A DNA stretch of 64,000 nt from Pezicula radicicola (GCA_003008705.1 PDUO01000001.1:2039694-2103693), one strand, 5' to 3'; counted from the stretch's first letter, positions 14,078-26,555 are shown. Notes: generated by a model not told the origin, from the letters alone. Made by a program: numbers and translations.

Positions 14078-14518
14078 ATTTACAGATCAATTGATGGTGT
14101 GCTTGAGGGAGGGATTGGTTGCTATAGAGAAATGGCGTAGTAGGATGTTGCTTGGTGTTGTTGGTAACTTGGCGGGGAGAATGAGTCGATTTCGAAAAAA
14201 TATCGAAGTACTGCCGAGCGGCGTGGAAGGACAGACAGTGGGACCCCCGTCATAGTGGAACTAAAGGGAGTGTGGCTGGTAGACGTTTGCTGATTGGTGG
14301 ATGCGTCGGTCGAATAACGTATTAGTCAGCATGTTTAAAATACAACCACAATGGTTCATCGACGACTCTCTCTCTTTTCCACCATGTCTCTCCTCTCAAC
14401 ACCACCACCTTATTTCAACCCCTAAACGTACAGCTCAAGATAACGCTCCACTCAAACAATCTTGTTAACTCCAATTGCCAACAAGTATTTTGCTTTACCT
14501 ATTTCTACGCTGGAACGA
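14078..14518. other. Promoter of DAHP synthase and 3' flank of the DUF7708 gene
   Basis: No gene is recognised in these 440 bases. They must hold the DAHP synthase promoter on the minus strand and the 3' untranslated region of the next minus-strand gene. A near match to the CPC1 site (TTAGTCA) occurs around 14324. Confidence 0.4.
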
Positions 14519-16671
14519 CTAAATCACAAAGCTCCGATGACCTCCTCTTCTGGCTGGGCTATCCACCGCGCCATCGCTGTCTGCAAGAACGAGCTCCAAT
14601 GGATGTAACTCACGCGTTAAGCTTGTTGATCTTCCCGTCGTCGTAAATAAGACTTTCAGGGTCTTTGTAGCTGAGCCCACAGGGCCTCTAAGGGCCTGTA
14701 TCAAGTCTCCAGCAGCTTGCTCCGTACTCCAGTCGTCCAGTACTTGGAATCCGTCAATTATGCAGAAAAGGATCTTTGGCTGAAGTTGAATGAGGTCCTT
14801 GAGGATTCCAATTGCTTCATTCCAGGACTGCAATGTTCCGTCTAGTGAAGAGAGTCTCTCTTGGCTAAAGTCAAGCTCACTTTCAAAACTCACTGGTAGC
14901 TGCTCGATGAGTTGTCGTATGATGGAATATGCCAATGATATTAGTTCTTGGGTTTCGCGGGTGTTCTGTGACCGCAACTCTTCGTGTTTAGGGAGCTCAC
15001 AGAAGTACGAGATCACTGGAAGCTTCGCATTATCTGCGAAGTTTACGCACATAGCTGCCAGCACTGTCATTGGAGCTGTCTCAAGTCCTCTTGCTCTCCG
15101 TCCAGCCACAGAGAGGATCCTTGAATCTGTTCCTGTAGTCCATTCTTCCAGCTGAGATGCGGTCATTGTTTCCAATGAAAGTGGAGTCGTTGGTTCATAC
15201 AAGCGCTCGGTGTGGGTCATGTCAAACAGGTCCAACAGATAGTTGGTATCAAGAATGAGATATTCTCTTTCATAGGAATGAACTCAAGTGGGTTAGCAAT
15301 CTCATTGGCTTGTCATTTGATTTTGCACGCTTACCTTGGACCAGACGTTGAGCTTTTGAACGGCTTCCAGTAGGTCGAAGTTCTCCATCTACAGTTACTA
15401 TTAGGTTTTCTCGTCTAAATCATTTACAAGCATTGCGATCACGTACTATAGCTCATTGTCTTCTCATCAACGGACTTTTGGGCGATTCCTAGGAGCTCTT
15501 GATGCACGCCGTTTGCAATACGACTTACTAGATTGTTACAAAAAGAGTCCATCATCTTCTGACTGTTTATATCGAGCTGGTGTCTTTGTTCTTTGTCTTG
15601 ACTTATCATAGACTGTTGGAAGTGGATTCTGGACTCAGCCTGAATATTGTCCAGAACTTGCAAAATCTCGACTTGACTATTGCCAATTGCTTCGATCATG
15701 ATTTTAGTGCGATCGGTTGTATATCTTATTTGCCGAGTCTCCCCCATCGTACTCAAGCCTGCTTGACGCAGTATGTCATTCGAGAGATCTTGTATATTCA
15801 CTATCATCTTTTCAAAGCGTGCGTAGTAGTCTTTCTTAAACGAGTCTCCAAATCGCAGTCGAGGTTTCTTCAGGTACCAATCCATGGTTTCTTCAAGGAA
15901 AAGAAACACATGCGCATATAGGTTTGCAACAAGATATTGCATATCTTTAGTTGGGTGCAACTCAAGCTCTTTCTGGCATGCCACGACATGTACGCTTATT
16001 CTTGATAATGACTCCCCAAGACCCTTTGCGATCGTCTCATGATTTGAACTAGCCTTTGAAAACTCAGGGACAGCCTAGCTCTTGATTGAAGATCTGCACT
16101 TACATTGATGATCGTTTTCAAAGCTCCCGTAAAAAGCGAGACGTATTGGCTTCCTTCGGGTAGACACTTAAGCATATCGGAGTGGGCGTCCAGGAAACTA
16201 CAGAAACCCGTAAAGTATCTCATAAACTCTCCTGATTTTGAAACCGCCCTTTTCTTATGCCAATTACTAGCAACGATATCTACCATTCCTACGAGGCCTT
16301 CAACGCTTGGAACTTGGCCCTCAATTTCATCCTGTTCGATCTTTGGGAGTGTTGTTCGGAATACCTTCCACGCATGGCTTAGAAGTACGGCTCTTTCCTT
16401 CAGCATTTTCGTGATGGGATCACTAATGATCATCAGTCACAAGAGAAAATACATCTGATATAGCGGCGACTAACGCATCTCCTTGAACAGGCTCCCAAGG
16501 CTCATAGAACTTCTGCCACGATGCAAGGTCCTTGTCTGCGGCATTTCGTTTTCTTTCATTCTCGACAAACACGCGACGTGGATCGTGAGCCGGAGTATTT
16601 ACAGCAAGACTTTTTTCAAGTTCCAGGCTGTACGAGCGCACAAGCTCCCCGGCTTCGAATGTCGCATCCAT
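14519..16671 (-). CDS. DUF7708-type protein with a degenerate NTPase-like C-terminus
   Basis: Fungal protein of unknown biochemical role, 649 residues after joining five exons: 16671-16475, 16422-16104, 16053-15447, 15397-15335 and 15282-14519. The introns are 49-52 nt with normal signals. The N-terminal half (about residues 60-220) carries LLSHAWKVFRTTLPK and the Trp/His-rich stretch typical of DUF7708 regions that precede STAND/NACHT-like modules. The middle is helical and rich in Gln, Lys and Ile. The C-terminal part has KILFCIIDGFQVLDDW, which resembles a Walker-B-like strand (hydrophobics then D). No clear P-loop (GxxxxGKT) is visible, so nucleotide binding is doubtful. It is head-to-head with an AAA+ gene about 630 bp away. 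The domain call is from memory of family features; function is unknown. Confidence 0.75.
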
Positions 16672-17300
16672 GGCTGCGAAATTGGTCGAGAAGAGCGAGG
16701 CTACAGCAATGGTTTGGTCTCGACAAAACGGTTATCGCAGTAAACATATGAAATCGCAAGATTTAAAGCTCTGGAGCCTGCTCGTCTTGGCTTGAGTTAG
16801 TCAGTTGCTCAGCTAGGTAGGTGGGTGACAGTAGAAGGGGAGTGGAGAAGGATACACAATAAGCTACCTGCATGCGACCACTTGACGAGTGGTGCACTGC
16901 GGAAGTTTGCGGAAGTTTACAGCAACATTGTTGCGCCAATCCCTTCCCCCCACTTCTACAAACCCTCGAGTTAACGAGCCTTCTCTTCTTTGTGTTACCT
17001 TCATTAGATCAGCATCAGCGCTAACTCTGACTTGCTTATCAGCATACCTTCTCAACAGCCTCAATCTTACTGGGTACATACTTCTGTACACTGCCCGCCT
17101 TGTCAGCAGCAGTATGCAGCACCCTTGTCTGAGGCTGAGAAAACTTAATTAGGTAGAGGGCACAATTTCCAGTCTTCTTGGCCATCTCGGCTTCTTTTCA
17201 GCACCAGTATCTGCACCAGAAGGCTTGATTCTTCAGGCAAAATTATCGCAGTTACTAACATCTTCGGCAGTTTACAACCACCGTTGGCCTCCTAGGGGCC
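16672..17300. promoter_or_regulatory. Divergent promoter between the DUF7708 and AAA+ genes
   Basis: This 629-bp gap separates two start codons facing away from each other, so it must hold both promoters. It contains no convincing gene. I see no named motif. Confidence 0.4.
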
Positions 17301-20080
17301 ATGGAATCACTGGGGCATGAGGCTATCACTGTGGTGGAGGAGAATGTCCAAACTTTGCGAATGGAATCGAAAAGCAGCAATACGCTACCGCCATCCGTAA
17401 TCTCAACAGTAGAAGATTCTCTTGTCAAGACTGGTCTACTTGAATCTATCAGACCACTACATCAGGGCATCAACTACCGAGTTGAGTACCGGAATACAGA
17501 TACGGACAGACTGGTCCATTCGACCGTTACTGAGCGTCTCGATTTTGATGTTGAGTCCCAGCGCAATCCTGAAAATAAGATATTCGATATTGTCACGACA
17601 TTCCAAACTATCGATAATGAATTCAAAGAGAGTACTGGGACGGAAACCTCAGAGACGAGGAAGATTCCACGTGTTGCAGATACTAGAAAGAAAGTAGAAA
17701 TACACATTCACTCTCAGGCCCTTATTCACGCCTTGCGGTCTGTAGTAGAGTATTATCCTGGTACGTGCTTACCTTCTCGGAGAAGGTTTGGGCCTTCTAG
17801 GTTCAATTACTCATTGCTCCTGAATCATGTCTGAGTTACTCCCGGCCTATACTGACTCCGAGTTTCTGACTGTAGGCCAAGATCTCCTCGGAGAATCTAT
17901 TATAATCCCCGCTCCATACGCCATTCTAGTGCACCACGAGAAAGAGCTCAACGAATACAGGGAAAAGTGTAATCCCGAAACACAGATTCATCCAGTATGT
18001 CCAAAGGAGAAGGATGCCTACGATCATCTCAAGAAGTTGCAAGATTTCCTAGAGGATACCATTATGCCAGAAGTAAGAATTGAGCGAGAACGTAATGAGA
18101 GGGGCGTCGAGACTTTCGATATGGTGTGGCTCCGGCTGAGGCCTGGTGCGACAATTATGCGTATAACATCTGGTTCTGATATATGGAAGACAAATATAAT
18201 TGAATCCGTATCAGGTGGTACTCAAGGATTTCGTGATGAACCTTGGGACATCTTTCTATGGAGCTTGGATTATAACGGCACCTATCTCGGGAAGTCTACA
18301 ATGTCAATTATGCAGGAGAGATACGAAGGAGAACAGGAAATCCAATGGACAATTGTTGTCGATGACGTTGCGTTCAAAGAACCCTTAGCCGATTCCGTAA
18401 AAGATCTCGTCGAACAAGGCAAGAAGTTCTACAGTTTACTTTCGAAGAAATGCCAATATTACAAGGGCACCACATTCAATTTCCCTCATCATCAGGTTAG
18501 TTTAGGAGGAAAATCCACTTCTTGTCACAGTTCCTTCAGAAATACTCACTGTTTTAAACACAGGTGGATAGCCTTGTCATGGTTGACATGAAGAAATTCT
18601 ATTCCGACATCGACGTGAATCAGTCAAATGTACCCAAAGTCACTCACAATAGGTCACTGAAAACGTGGGTAACTGAATGTTCATGTGCCGTATGTAAGGA
18701 ACGTAAGGAACATGCCGAATCAGAAGTTTTGGCTTCCTTTTGGGATTATAATGGCATATACCCGGAAGACGAGGAAGAGTTGACCGCCCATCAATACTTT
18801 TTGCTTCCGCCATTTCTATGGGGATTCGTATTCAAAACGAGGACTTGGGGTAAGCGTCCAGGGTATTCACAAGCCTTTTATATTAGCTGACATTGAAACC
18901 AGAACAACTTCGAGTTCAGACTTTTACAGAGCCAACTTTTAAGCAGAACATGATAGACAAGCTAGTTATGGACCCTGTTCGCATCCAAACTCTCAAAGCG
19001 TTAGCCGGAAGTTACATTCGTCAAAATCGGCACGGAGAGAAATCGGAGAGGCCACCTTGGAGAGCAGACTTTATCCAAGGCAAGGGTCAAGGCCAGATCT
19101 TCCTTCTTCATGGAAAACCCGGAGTTGGTAAGACTTGCACTGCTGGTAAGTCTATTTGCAGTATCAATGCCCTTAATCCTCTACTAACTTTAGCATGAAG
19201 AATGTATAGCAGAATATACGAAAAGACCTTTGATGGTATTGACAAGCAGTGATCTTGGAACAAGTCCAGAAAGGATCGAGAAGGTTCTAATGAAGGAATT
19301 CAAAACCGCCGCAAGCTGGGGAGCCATCCTCCTAATTGACGAAGCCGATGTCTTCATGGAAAGGCGCTCGACAAATGATCTCAACAGGAATTGTTTAGTT
19401 GCAGGTGAGTCCTTCCACGCTCTATGCACCCTTCCAATCCATACTGACAAAATTCATCTCAAGGGTTCCTCCGAGCCTTAGAATTCTATGATGGAATCCT
19501 TTTCCTAACAACAAACCGAGTCGGCTCTTTTGATGATGCTTTCATTTCCCGCATCCACATCCAACTCTACTATCCTGATTTCAACGATGATGAACGTCAA
19601 CGAGTCTGGCAGACCTTCATCGATAAACTCATTGAAGACCGTGGGAAATTCATTCGTGTCTCCATCGATGCCAAGGATTTTATAAAAGGAAAAGCAATGA
19701 GAGAAGTAAAGTGGAATGCTCGAGAAATTCGAAATGGTAAATAATCCCCACACTTTCTCATTGCATCTTATCTCTTTCTCTCACCCCATCCCCCCATTTC
19801 CTCAAATCTCAAGTATCTTAAAATTTCACTTCTTGAAAATAATTCTTGATTTACTAATATGCTATAATATAATGTAGCATTCCAAACGGCTGTCGCATTA
19901 GCAGAATACGAAGCAGATAAAGATGAAGAAGGAAAGATCTTACTCAAGGATACACATCTCTCTTCTATTGTGGCTATGTCGAGGGATTTTAAATTGTATC
20001 TCGACAAGATGCATGGTGCTGATGAGGAGAAAAGAGCTGCTATTGAGAGGAATAGATATGATGACCGTAGTGGGCGTTGA
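17301..20080 (+). CDS. AAA+ ATPase with DUF7025-like N-terminal region
   Basis: Predicted single-ring AAA+ ATPase of the large fungal family with a long N-terminal region (DUF7025-like). Seven exons: 17301-17760, 17876-18495, 18564-18849, 18903-19145, 19201-19404, 19464-19736 and 19878-20080. They join to 762 residues. The ATPase core is at about residues 480-680. Walker A is HGKPGVGKT, interrupted just after by an intron. Walker B is AILLIDEADVF, sensor 1 is LFLTTNRVGSFDDAF, and FISRIHIQLYY follows at the arginine-finger position. The N-terminal region includes DMVWLRLRPGA and a small Cys cluster, CSCAVCKERKEH. Some family members lie in incompatibility or stress loci. Substrate and partners are unknown. 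The opposed DUF7708 gene may be co-regulated. Confidence 0.88.
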
Positions 20081-21536
20081 ACGATTCAAGGGTGCAATGA
20101 TAGAATTAAAGCGTTTAAGTAATGAGGACAGATGAAGGTTATCGGTTTTTATACAGAGTAAAAAGTACGGAAATGGACTTGCTTATAAATAGGTAAAGTG
20201 GTGAGGAGGTTGAAATACTGGCCATATTGCTTCTCACTCTATATCCATAGCTTAGTAATCTGTCTAGCCCTCCCCTATCTACACTAAATCATCTCATCAC
20301 TATAAAAGCCGAGAAAGTTCAAACTCATTAAGTATTCCTATAATTCTTAAAACCTCCTTACAATCCCTAATAACATAAATACCTAATCTATCCATTACTA
20401 TAAAACTAATCTCTACCCTTTCATCCAGAAAAGCCGATTAATAACTTTCTATTTCCTCTTATAAATCTTCTAATCTTTAACTTGTATTCTTCTTCTTCTT
20501 CTTCTTCTTCTTCTCCTTCTTCTTCTTATTCTAATAAGAACATAAAATTTCCCTATAAGCATACTGTTGCAACGTCAATATCTGGTATTTCGTTCATTGA
20601 TTATTTCATATGTTGAACCTCATTGCGCTGGCCAATCAGAAGCCAGCGGATCGTGCCGCAGTACAAAAACTAAGCCTAATTGGGATTAGCTCGATTGATA
20701 GTTTCGACTACAAGCCCACTCTCTTAGTTATTAGCAATCAACAATCCAACATCAACACACTCAAATAAGCATACTAAGTGAGATCCACTAGTCTGCCCAT
20801 TGAGTAGTTGACAGGATAAACTATTGACCGGTTCCTGACGAACCGACACATACCATACTCCGTAGATCCCTTATAGTAAAGCCCATAACGGGCTCTTCTT
20901 CCCTACTTGCCTCTTCTTCCTTCCTATCCTCCTTAATCAATTTTATCTTTACATCTCCATCCCCATCTCTATCTACCGCAAGCCGAGGTTAGGTAGCCAT
21001 CAATCGAGGAATCGTAGAATAGCCCACTACTTAAGGAGGTGAACTCATTTAGGTACTAGCGCCTCTTCCACCCTTGTTGGGATTGTTTCATGGCGACTCC
21101 AACGAGCTTAAAAGTCCAATATACTATATAAAGTATACTTATTCTTGGATCCCTTGACCAAGTATATATTTTCTTTCCTACTAGTTCCATAACACGATTG
21201 AAATTTACGGAGACTACAGGTTCCGTCCGGCACGCACCCATCCGCTAGGCTCCTAGACTGGAAACGAATGAAGCGTATTAAAAAAAAGATTATCGTAAGA
21301 GTAACTGATGCCGGAATTGCTATCCAAATGTGAATCCCCAGCTAAGATCAATTTATCTATCAATCGATCTTACTCGCTAGTGTCACCTCAAAAAACAAGT
21401 TAAAAGCTAAAATAAACGCGATATACTCTATTCCTAATGCTTCATCTCACAGCTTCTAAGCCGCAAACTCTTAAGCTGTGCAGCTTCGCTTATTGGACTT
21501 GATAATCCCGATCGAACTGCCATATTTCTAACATGA
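20081..21536. other. AT-rich gene-free DNA with a microsatellite and a flanked 200-bp unit
   Basis: No gene is recognised. A CTT/TTC microsatellite lies at about 20488-20527. Direct repeats ATAAGCATACT at 20555-20565 and 20765-20775 flank a less AT-rich block of about 200 bp. That block could be a small mobile element or a solo LTR, but I see no coding or tRNA-like sequence in it. Further along, 20880-21500 is pyrimidine-rich and degenerate. The short frames there look accidental. Confidence 0.4.
20555..20775. repeat. About 200-bp unit flanked by 11-bp direct repeats
   Basis: The 11-mer ATAAGCATACT occurs at both ends of this block. If these are target-site duplications, the interior (TGTTGCAACG and onward) is a small insertion. 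It starts with TG but does not end with CA, so a solo LTR is not proven. Element class is unknown. Confidence 0.3.
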
Positions 21537-21669
21537 ATGAAGGAAGCTCGCGTCTATAAGGATGACGCTCAGGGTCTCAAGATCTAACTCTGTGATGTCC
21601 CTATCTCTACGCTAGCACCCGACTAAGTGCTGATAAAGGTTGCGGTCTCTGGCTCCAATTGTAAGGATA
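21537..21669 (+). pseudogene. N-terminal relic of a zinc-type/quinone oxidoreductase (MDR family)
   Basis: A short frame beginning with ATG reads MKEARVYKDD, then DVPIS, then VLIKVAVSGSNCKD. This is the characteristic start of medium-chain quinone-oxidoreductase-like enzymes of fungi. Two TAA codons (21585-21587 and 21624-21626) interrupt it. The second sits where the family usually has Gln, which fits a CAA-to-TAA change. Homology stops soon after, where GT-rich repetitive DNA begins. The rest of the gene (NAD(P)-binding domain) is absent. It is clearly non-functional. Confidence 0.65.
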
Positions 21670-22428
21670 GGTGGGTTATATATAAAAGAGGCTTTAAAGT
21701 TGGGGTTTAAGATAGTAACTGGTTGATGAATGGGAAAGGGTGGAGGGGTTTGTGGTAAGTGAGGGTAGAATTATGGGATTTGATTTATTTAGGTTCTGGA
21801 GGTCGTCGGTGAGGTTATTTCTGGTTTTATTTGGTAGGGGGCGTTGTTTGTTTAGGTTATAGTTTTGATGGTAGGGGAATTTGTTGGGTGTCTTTTGGTG
21901 GGGGTTTTGTGTGTGGTAGGATGGATGGGTGGGGATGTAATTTAAGGATGGAGGAGGGAGGGCTGGATAGGGAAGTTGTAAGGTTGTTTTGGGTTGTGGG
22001 GAAAGTTGAATATCATGTGGGAATAGAGGCATTCATTCGTATGTGACTTGAGTAACTGGCTTGGCTTGCAAACCTTACTTGCCCGAGCAACTTACCAAAA
22101 CCTTTCAGAGGAAGGCAGGGGTTGGAGAGAATAGGTATGGATGCATAGTGCTACTTTATCTCGTATATGAGGCGTTTATGGGTTAGAGAAGAATTGATGG
22201 TTAGGTTAAGTGAGCTATGAGTCTATGGATTGCATCGTACGGAGGCAGTGACGCAGTAGATGCCAATAATCTCGACTAAGCTCAGGCCCTCCGTTCTTTG
22301 TTTCTATTCTGTGAGAGTAGCCTCTACGTTGAAAATCAATCCTGTTCCACCCTTCCAATGTGTCACTGCGGTATGATATGCTGCATTCATATGTTGAGAA
22401 GATTCCGCAACTCGCCCACGCGCCCTGC
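21670..22428. other. GT-rich, strand-biased intergenic DNA
   Basis: Around 21700-22010 the plus strand is very rich in G and T. This opens long Pro/Asn/Thr-rich frames on the minus strand that do not look like protein. From 22050 to 22428 I see only the probable 3' flank of the 2EXR gene. Confidence 0.45.
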
Positions 22429-23257
22429 TTACCTAACCACCCCAAGCCCGCTGTATACTGGAAGGTCGTAGTTGATGAAAGTGAGGAATCTCTGAAGACC
22501 GGCATCCCAGCTGACAACCTTAGGTAAAATCCCCAAAAGCCGATCGGCATCAGTTACGGGATTATCCGCTCTTGGGGGCAGAATTATTATGCCACAGTCC
22601 GAGAAAGACATTCTTGAGCCGCCAAATACCCAGGGATCTGGACCCGGATCACCTTCGATTAAAGTATTATGGCTGAAGCCAAGACACATGTATAGCATTC
22701 GCGATTCGTATCCAACAGAATCGAGGATGTATAGCGTTCGCACGTCGCTTCTATCATCATGGGTGCTTATCCGTAACCAATTGGGCATTTGCAGCACCAG
22801 AGTGTCCGTGACTGGATTCACGTAGTAACAGCGCGTTCCGCTACGTGGCTGCTTGAGGCATAGAAAGTACCTCTTCAGACTTTCTGTGCGAGACACCTGA
22901 CATGCGTGCAAGGTAGGAGGAGTAGGAGTCTTCAGCTTGAAGATCGCGTGGCGTAGGAGACTGTCGTCCCCAGAGAGGTACTGGATTTGGACCCGGACTT
23001 CGCGGTTGTTGTTCCATTCGGCATATTTCCAGATCTTAAGTTGCCTATGACACTCTCAGCTTCTTGTATGTCTCAACGTATGATGTACCAAATACTTACA
23101 GCTCCTTGGGGAGATCGGGGAAACACCGGAAACTAGCCTGTTGTTGACTAGCTGCTTCTGCTGTTACCTGGCGCGCCGCTGTTTCAAGTGACTCTGGTAA
23201 TCTGGTTGTTGGCAAGTTAGGCATTGTAGTAGGCTCTTGCAGTATCTGAGATGGCAT
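22429..23257 (-). CDS. 2EXR domain-containing protein
   Basis: Small fungal protein with one 2EXR module, a domain common in large fungal families and resembling F-box-type N-termini. Role unknown. Two exons (23257-23100 and 23044-22429) joined across a 55-nt intron (GTAAGT to CATAG) give 257 residues. The splice creates CFPDLPKELQLKIWKYAE, the hallmark opening of the domain. LHACQVSRTESLKRY further on is the usual second block. The N-terminal 40 residues are Ser/Pro/Thr-rich. The start is uncertain: the frame stays open upstream of the chosen ATG, but no other ATG occurs before a stop, so an upstream exon is possible. A possible donor at the stop (GTAAGC) could extend the C-terminus. Confidence 0.75.
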
Positions 23258-24693
23258 GGCGAGTGACTCGAAAGGTAGTGTTGAAGTACGCGGAGTTTCA
23301 ATGGAGTCGAGCGCGATTGAATTCGATAGATCTGCGGCTGCTGAGGATTTTGCGCGACCTCGCACTATTGAATGGTAGGGATTATTGAAATTGTTTGCAC
23401 CGTTGTGATGATGAGCGGTCTTATAGTTGGTTGTGGTGAGCTTGGCGAATGGCTGTTATGATGAATGACTTGATAGGTAGTGATTCGAAGACCTGGAAGG
23501 CTGATTTAGAAGTTGACCTGGTCAGGTTTGCGAGTTGCGGTGGGAAGATAGGTAAGGTAGGGTATGAAGAATTCTCGGATGGCGTTGCTCGCTCACGTGA
23601 GAGACTGACAACTGTACCTAGGCAGTGAATATCTAGGTACCAAAGGGCTAGGGATTCTCTTTCCATTCACTCTCATTTCCCCATGTCGAAGATCTTAGAA
23701 GCATTATGATAAACTCCGGCTGAGAATGGAATGTGAAGGAATGATGTCCCAGCAAGGATACATAGTTGTCTGTTAGTTGGAGACTCGGAGAGTACATATC
23801 ACACAACCGCACTGCTATGCGTGGGAATCCATGCCGGCTCTAATGAAGTTATCAAGGAAAAATCCCCGCAGAATAATCAGAGAATCAACGTATTCAAATA
23901 CTTTTCTTGTACTTCACTTGTAACTGCCAAGTGAGCTCGCCAAAATAAATACGGTCTCAGAGCTTTTGAAACAGAAGTCCAGATAGCAATGATTGCTAGA
24001 CCAAGAAAAGAAATCTCCACCAGCAATTGATGTTGTGTTTGAGCAGTGAAGTATGTTCTGGATTGGGCCTGCAGCTCCCCTGACTTTGTTTCTTTGTGAT
24101 TAGCAATCTCTTTGTAAAAAAAATACAGAGACAGAGTTGCTTCCTCAAAAATATGGCCTTCCACATTGTGACAACAACAGGCAGATACCCAGATACTTCT
24201 CTGCTGAATCTCTTGACAGAATGGTGCACCCGCGCATCGGGCAAAGCCGGATCTTAGAAAATGATGTGCACAGGGAGAATCTAAATTTGCCCTTTGAGAT
24301 ATTAATATTGAGCATACTAGTAGTAGATAGTAAATACCCATATTAATATCAGTAATATCGAAAGCACTTGACATTTTTGATCGTGTATAAAAGGTGCTTG
24401 GGAACAAAAGACGTCCGAGGCACTGACGGGATGTCGTCAAAGATCCTCTTGACCGGCTTATGTAATGAACTATTCCGACCAGCCAATAAAAACAGAGTAG
24501 TTTCTGTGACCAACCTGGAAATCATGGCAATGGCGCTAATCCCCTTTAGTCAAGGCGTTGAAATCCGCCAGAATTGTCCTTCGTGCAACGACATCTCGCT
24601 GTTTCTACCCTCACAATCCCGAATCCTCCCCACTCAATTGAGTCGCCGTCTCTACCTCGAAGTTATCTTCAGCTGAGGCCTATTTTGCCCATC
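23258..24693. other. Intergenic region upstream of 2EXR and cytochrome c1 genes
   Basis: Both neighbouring genes start into this 1.4-kb gap, so it holds two promoters. A minus-strand frame at 23877-24440 (187 codons) is open but has no recognisable domain and poor coding character. I do not call it. No repeats stand out. Confidence 0.4.
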
Positions 24694-26004
24694 ATGTTGG
24701 CCAGATCATGTCTGCGCTCGACGCGCGCGGTCGGAGCTGCCCGGAACGGCGCAGTTAATATTTCAAAGGTATGCCGATATCAACATCACCTCCCAAATCG
24801 ACCGCAGACTCTCAGCATCCTTATCTTCGACATGGAATTGGGTCTATGAGGTACATTGAGGGCTGACAATGTCTATCGCAGCGTGCCGCCTCGACGAGTT
24901 CTGAAGCTGCTGCCTCTCCCTTCCGGTTGAACGTGGCTGGAGGAGCTGCCACAGCTGTAGCTATCGGTGCAACTGCTTGGTATTACCATCTTTACGGCCC
25001 AAACGCACATGCTATGACACCTGCAGAAGAAGGGTGAGTCTATACATCAATTGCCTTGGGGGTGGATGATGCCCGGGGCCAGGGATTTGCGACCTGGGAT
25101 CTCACTAACTTCGACACAGTCTCCACGCAACCAAATACCCATGGGAACATGCTCAATACCTCAAGACCTACGACCACCAGGCGTAAGGACACCTCCATTC
25201 CCCAATTGCTTCCGCCAATTGACAATATATAGTCTCCGTCGAGGTTTCCAGGTTTACAGCGAAGTTTGCGCATCCTGCCACTCCCTCAGTCGTGTCCCAT
25301 ACAGAGCTTTGGTTGGTGTCACCCACACTGTTGACGAGGCAAAGGCAATGGCCGAAGAGAACGAATACGACGATGAGCCCAACGACGAGGGTGAAATCGA
25401 AAAGCGAATTGGAAAGCTTTCCGACTATCTCCCAAGTCCTTACAAGAACGACGAAGCTGCACGCGCTGCGAACAACGGTGCTCTCCCTCCAGATTTGAGT
25501 TTGATGGTCAAGGCTAGACACGGTGGATGCGATTACATTTTCAGCTTGTTGACTGGTTACCCCGAGGAAGCTCCCCCAGGAGTAAAACTTCCAGAAGGTC
25601 TCAACTTCAACCCATACTTCCCAGGTACAGGTATTGCCATGGCCCGTGTTCTATACAATGAGCTGGTCGAGTATGAAGATGGTACCCCAGCGACAACATC
25701 ACAGATGGCCAAGGACGTGGTTGAGTTTTTGAACTGGGCTGCCGAACCGGAAATGGACCAGAGAAAGAAGATGGGTAAGAATTCCCTTTCCAGTATCCGC
25801 CTGAAAAGAAGTTATTTTTTAAGTTATTCATGATATGTATGGAACAAGATACTAATTCTGAGTTTTCGGCGTGTAGGCATGAAGGTTCTGGTCATCTCGT
25901 CAATTTTGTTCGCACTGAGTGTCTGGGTGAAACGATACAAGTGGGCTCCAATCAAGACGAGAAAGGTCATTTACAACCCTCCACAGATGGGTGGAAGGCA
26001 TTAG
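24694..26004 (+). CDS. CYT1: Cytochrome c1, heme subunit of respiratory complex III
   Basis: Membrane-anchored heme c protein of the mitochondrial bc1 complex, passing electrons from the Rieske protein to cytochrome c. Five exons: 24694-24768, 24882-25033, 25120-25182, 25233-25774 and 25877-26004. They join to 319 residues, a normal length. The N-terminus ([19 protein letters not shown]) is an Arg-rich mitochondrial presequence, followed by a hydrophobic sorting segment ([14 protein letters not shown]). The heme-binding motif CASCH follows EVCA, the axial-methionine region is [10 protein letters not shown], and YPWEH and [15 protein letters not shown] are typical. The C-terminal anchor is [20 protein letters not shown]. 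Four introns for such a short gene is high but each has good signals. Identification is very secure. Confidence 0.97.
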
Positions 26005-26555
26005 GGGGTTTCATTTGTTTGTTGAAAAGGAGTGGGGAAACCTTGTGCTACTAGTCTTATTATACTGCTCGATTGTACAAAGGGGTCGGGGTGTTAAATG
26101 CTTCAGTCTGGGAGCATCTCTCAGCGCCGGTAGCAAGATTTTAGACGTGTGCCAATACATTAAAAAAGCCCTCCTTGGTTCCTACAACGTGAAATAAGAT
26201 AATAGGAATTGATACGTTCCAGCTTATATATATGGTTAGGTGTTATAATAGAAAGTAAAGAGTGTTCCTCGTTCCTTTTGCAAAGGCACTTAAAGGCCAG
26301 AGGTACGGAAGAGAAAGAGGTTGTTAGATACTCGGAAAACTCCCTGTTGATGAGGTTGGTTCAGCCGGTTTTGCCGACATAATATTGTAAATAGCTACAC
26401 AGATGCAAATTAACTATTCCGCAAGGAGTACTCATAAGGGCTGAAGAACCTTTATTGATGTTATCTGCAATGCACATTCTGCAGTGTCGTAGAGCTTTTG
26501 GTTCTCTAAAAAAAAGACTTCTTTTCACAGCTTTGTTGCCGCGGAGCCATACTCT
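26005..26555. other. Convergent 3' flanks, no gene seen
   Basis: Gap between cytochrome c1 and the convergent large minus-strand gene. Only short chance frames are present. It probably holds both 3' untranslated regions. Confidence 0.45.

Noticed and set aside
16423..16474. Apparent frameshift between the first two parts of the DUF7708 gene
   Set aside because: A 52-nt intron (GTTAGT, CTGAT branch, TAG) restores the frame exactly as VQGDADPITKM, so no mutation is needed.
21694..22032. 112-codon Pro/Asn/Thr-rich minus-strand frame
   Set aside because: It follows a strong GT bias of the plus strand and has no protein-like pattern.
23877..24440. 187-codon minus-strand frame with one hydrophobic segment
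   Set aside because: No recognisable family, poor start context and no supporting splice signals. I could not separate it from chance.
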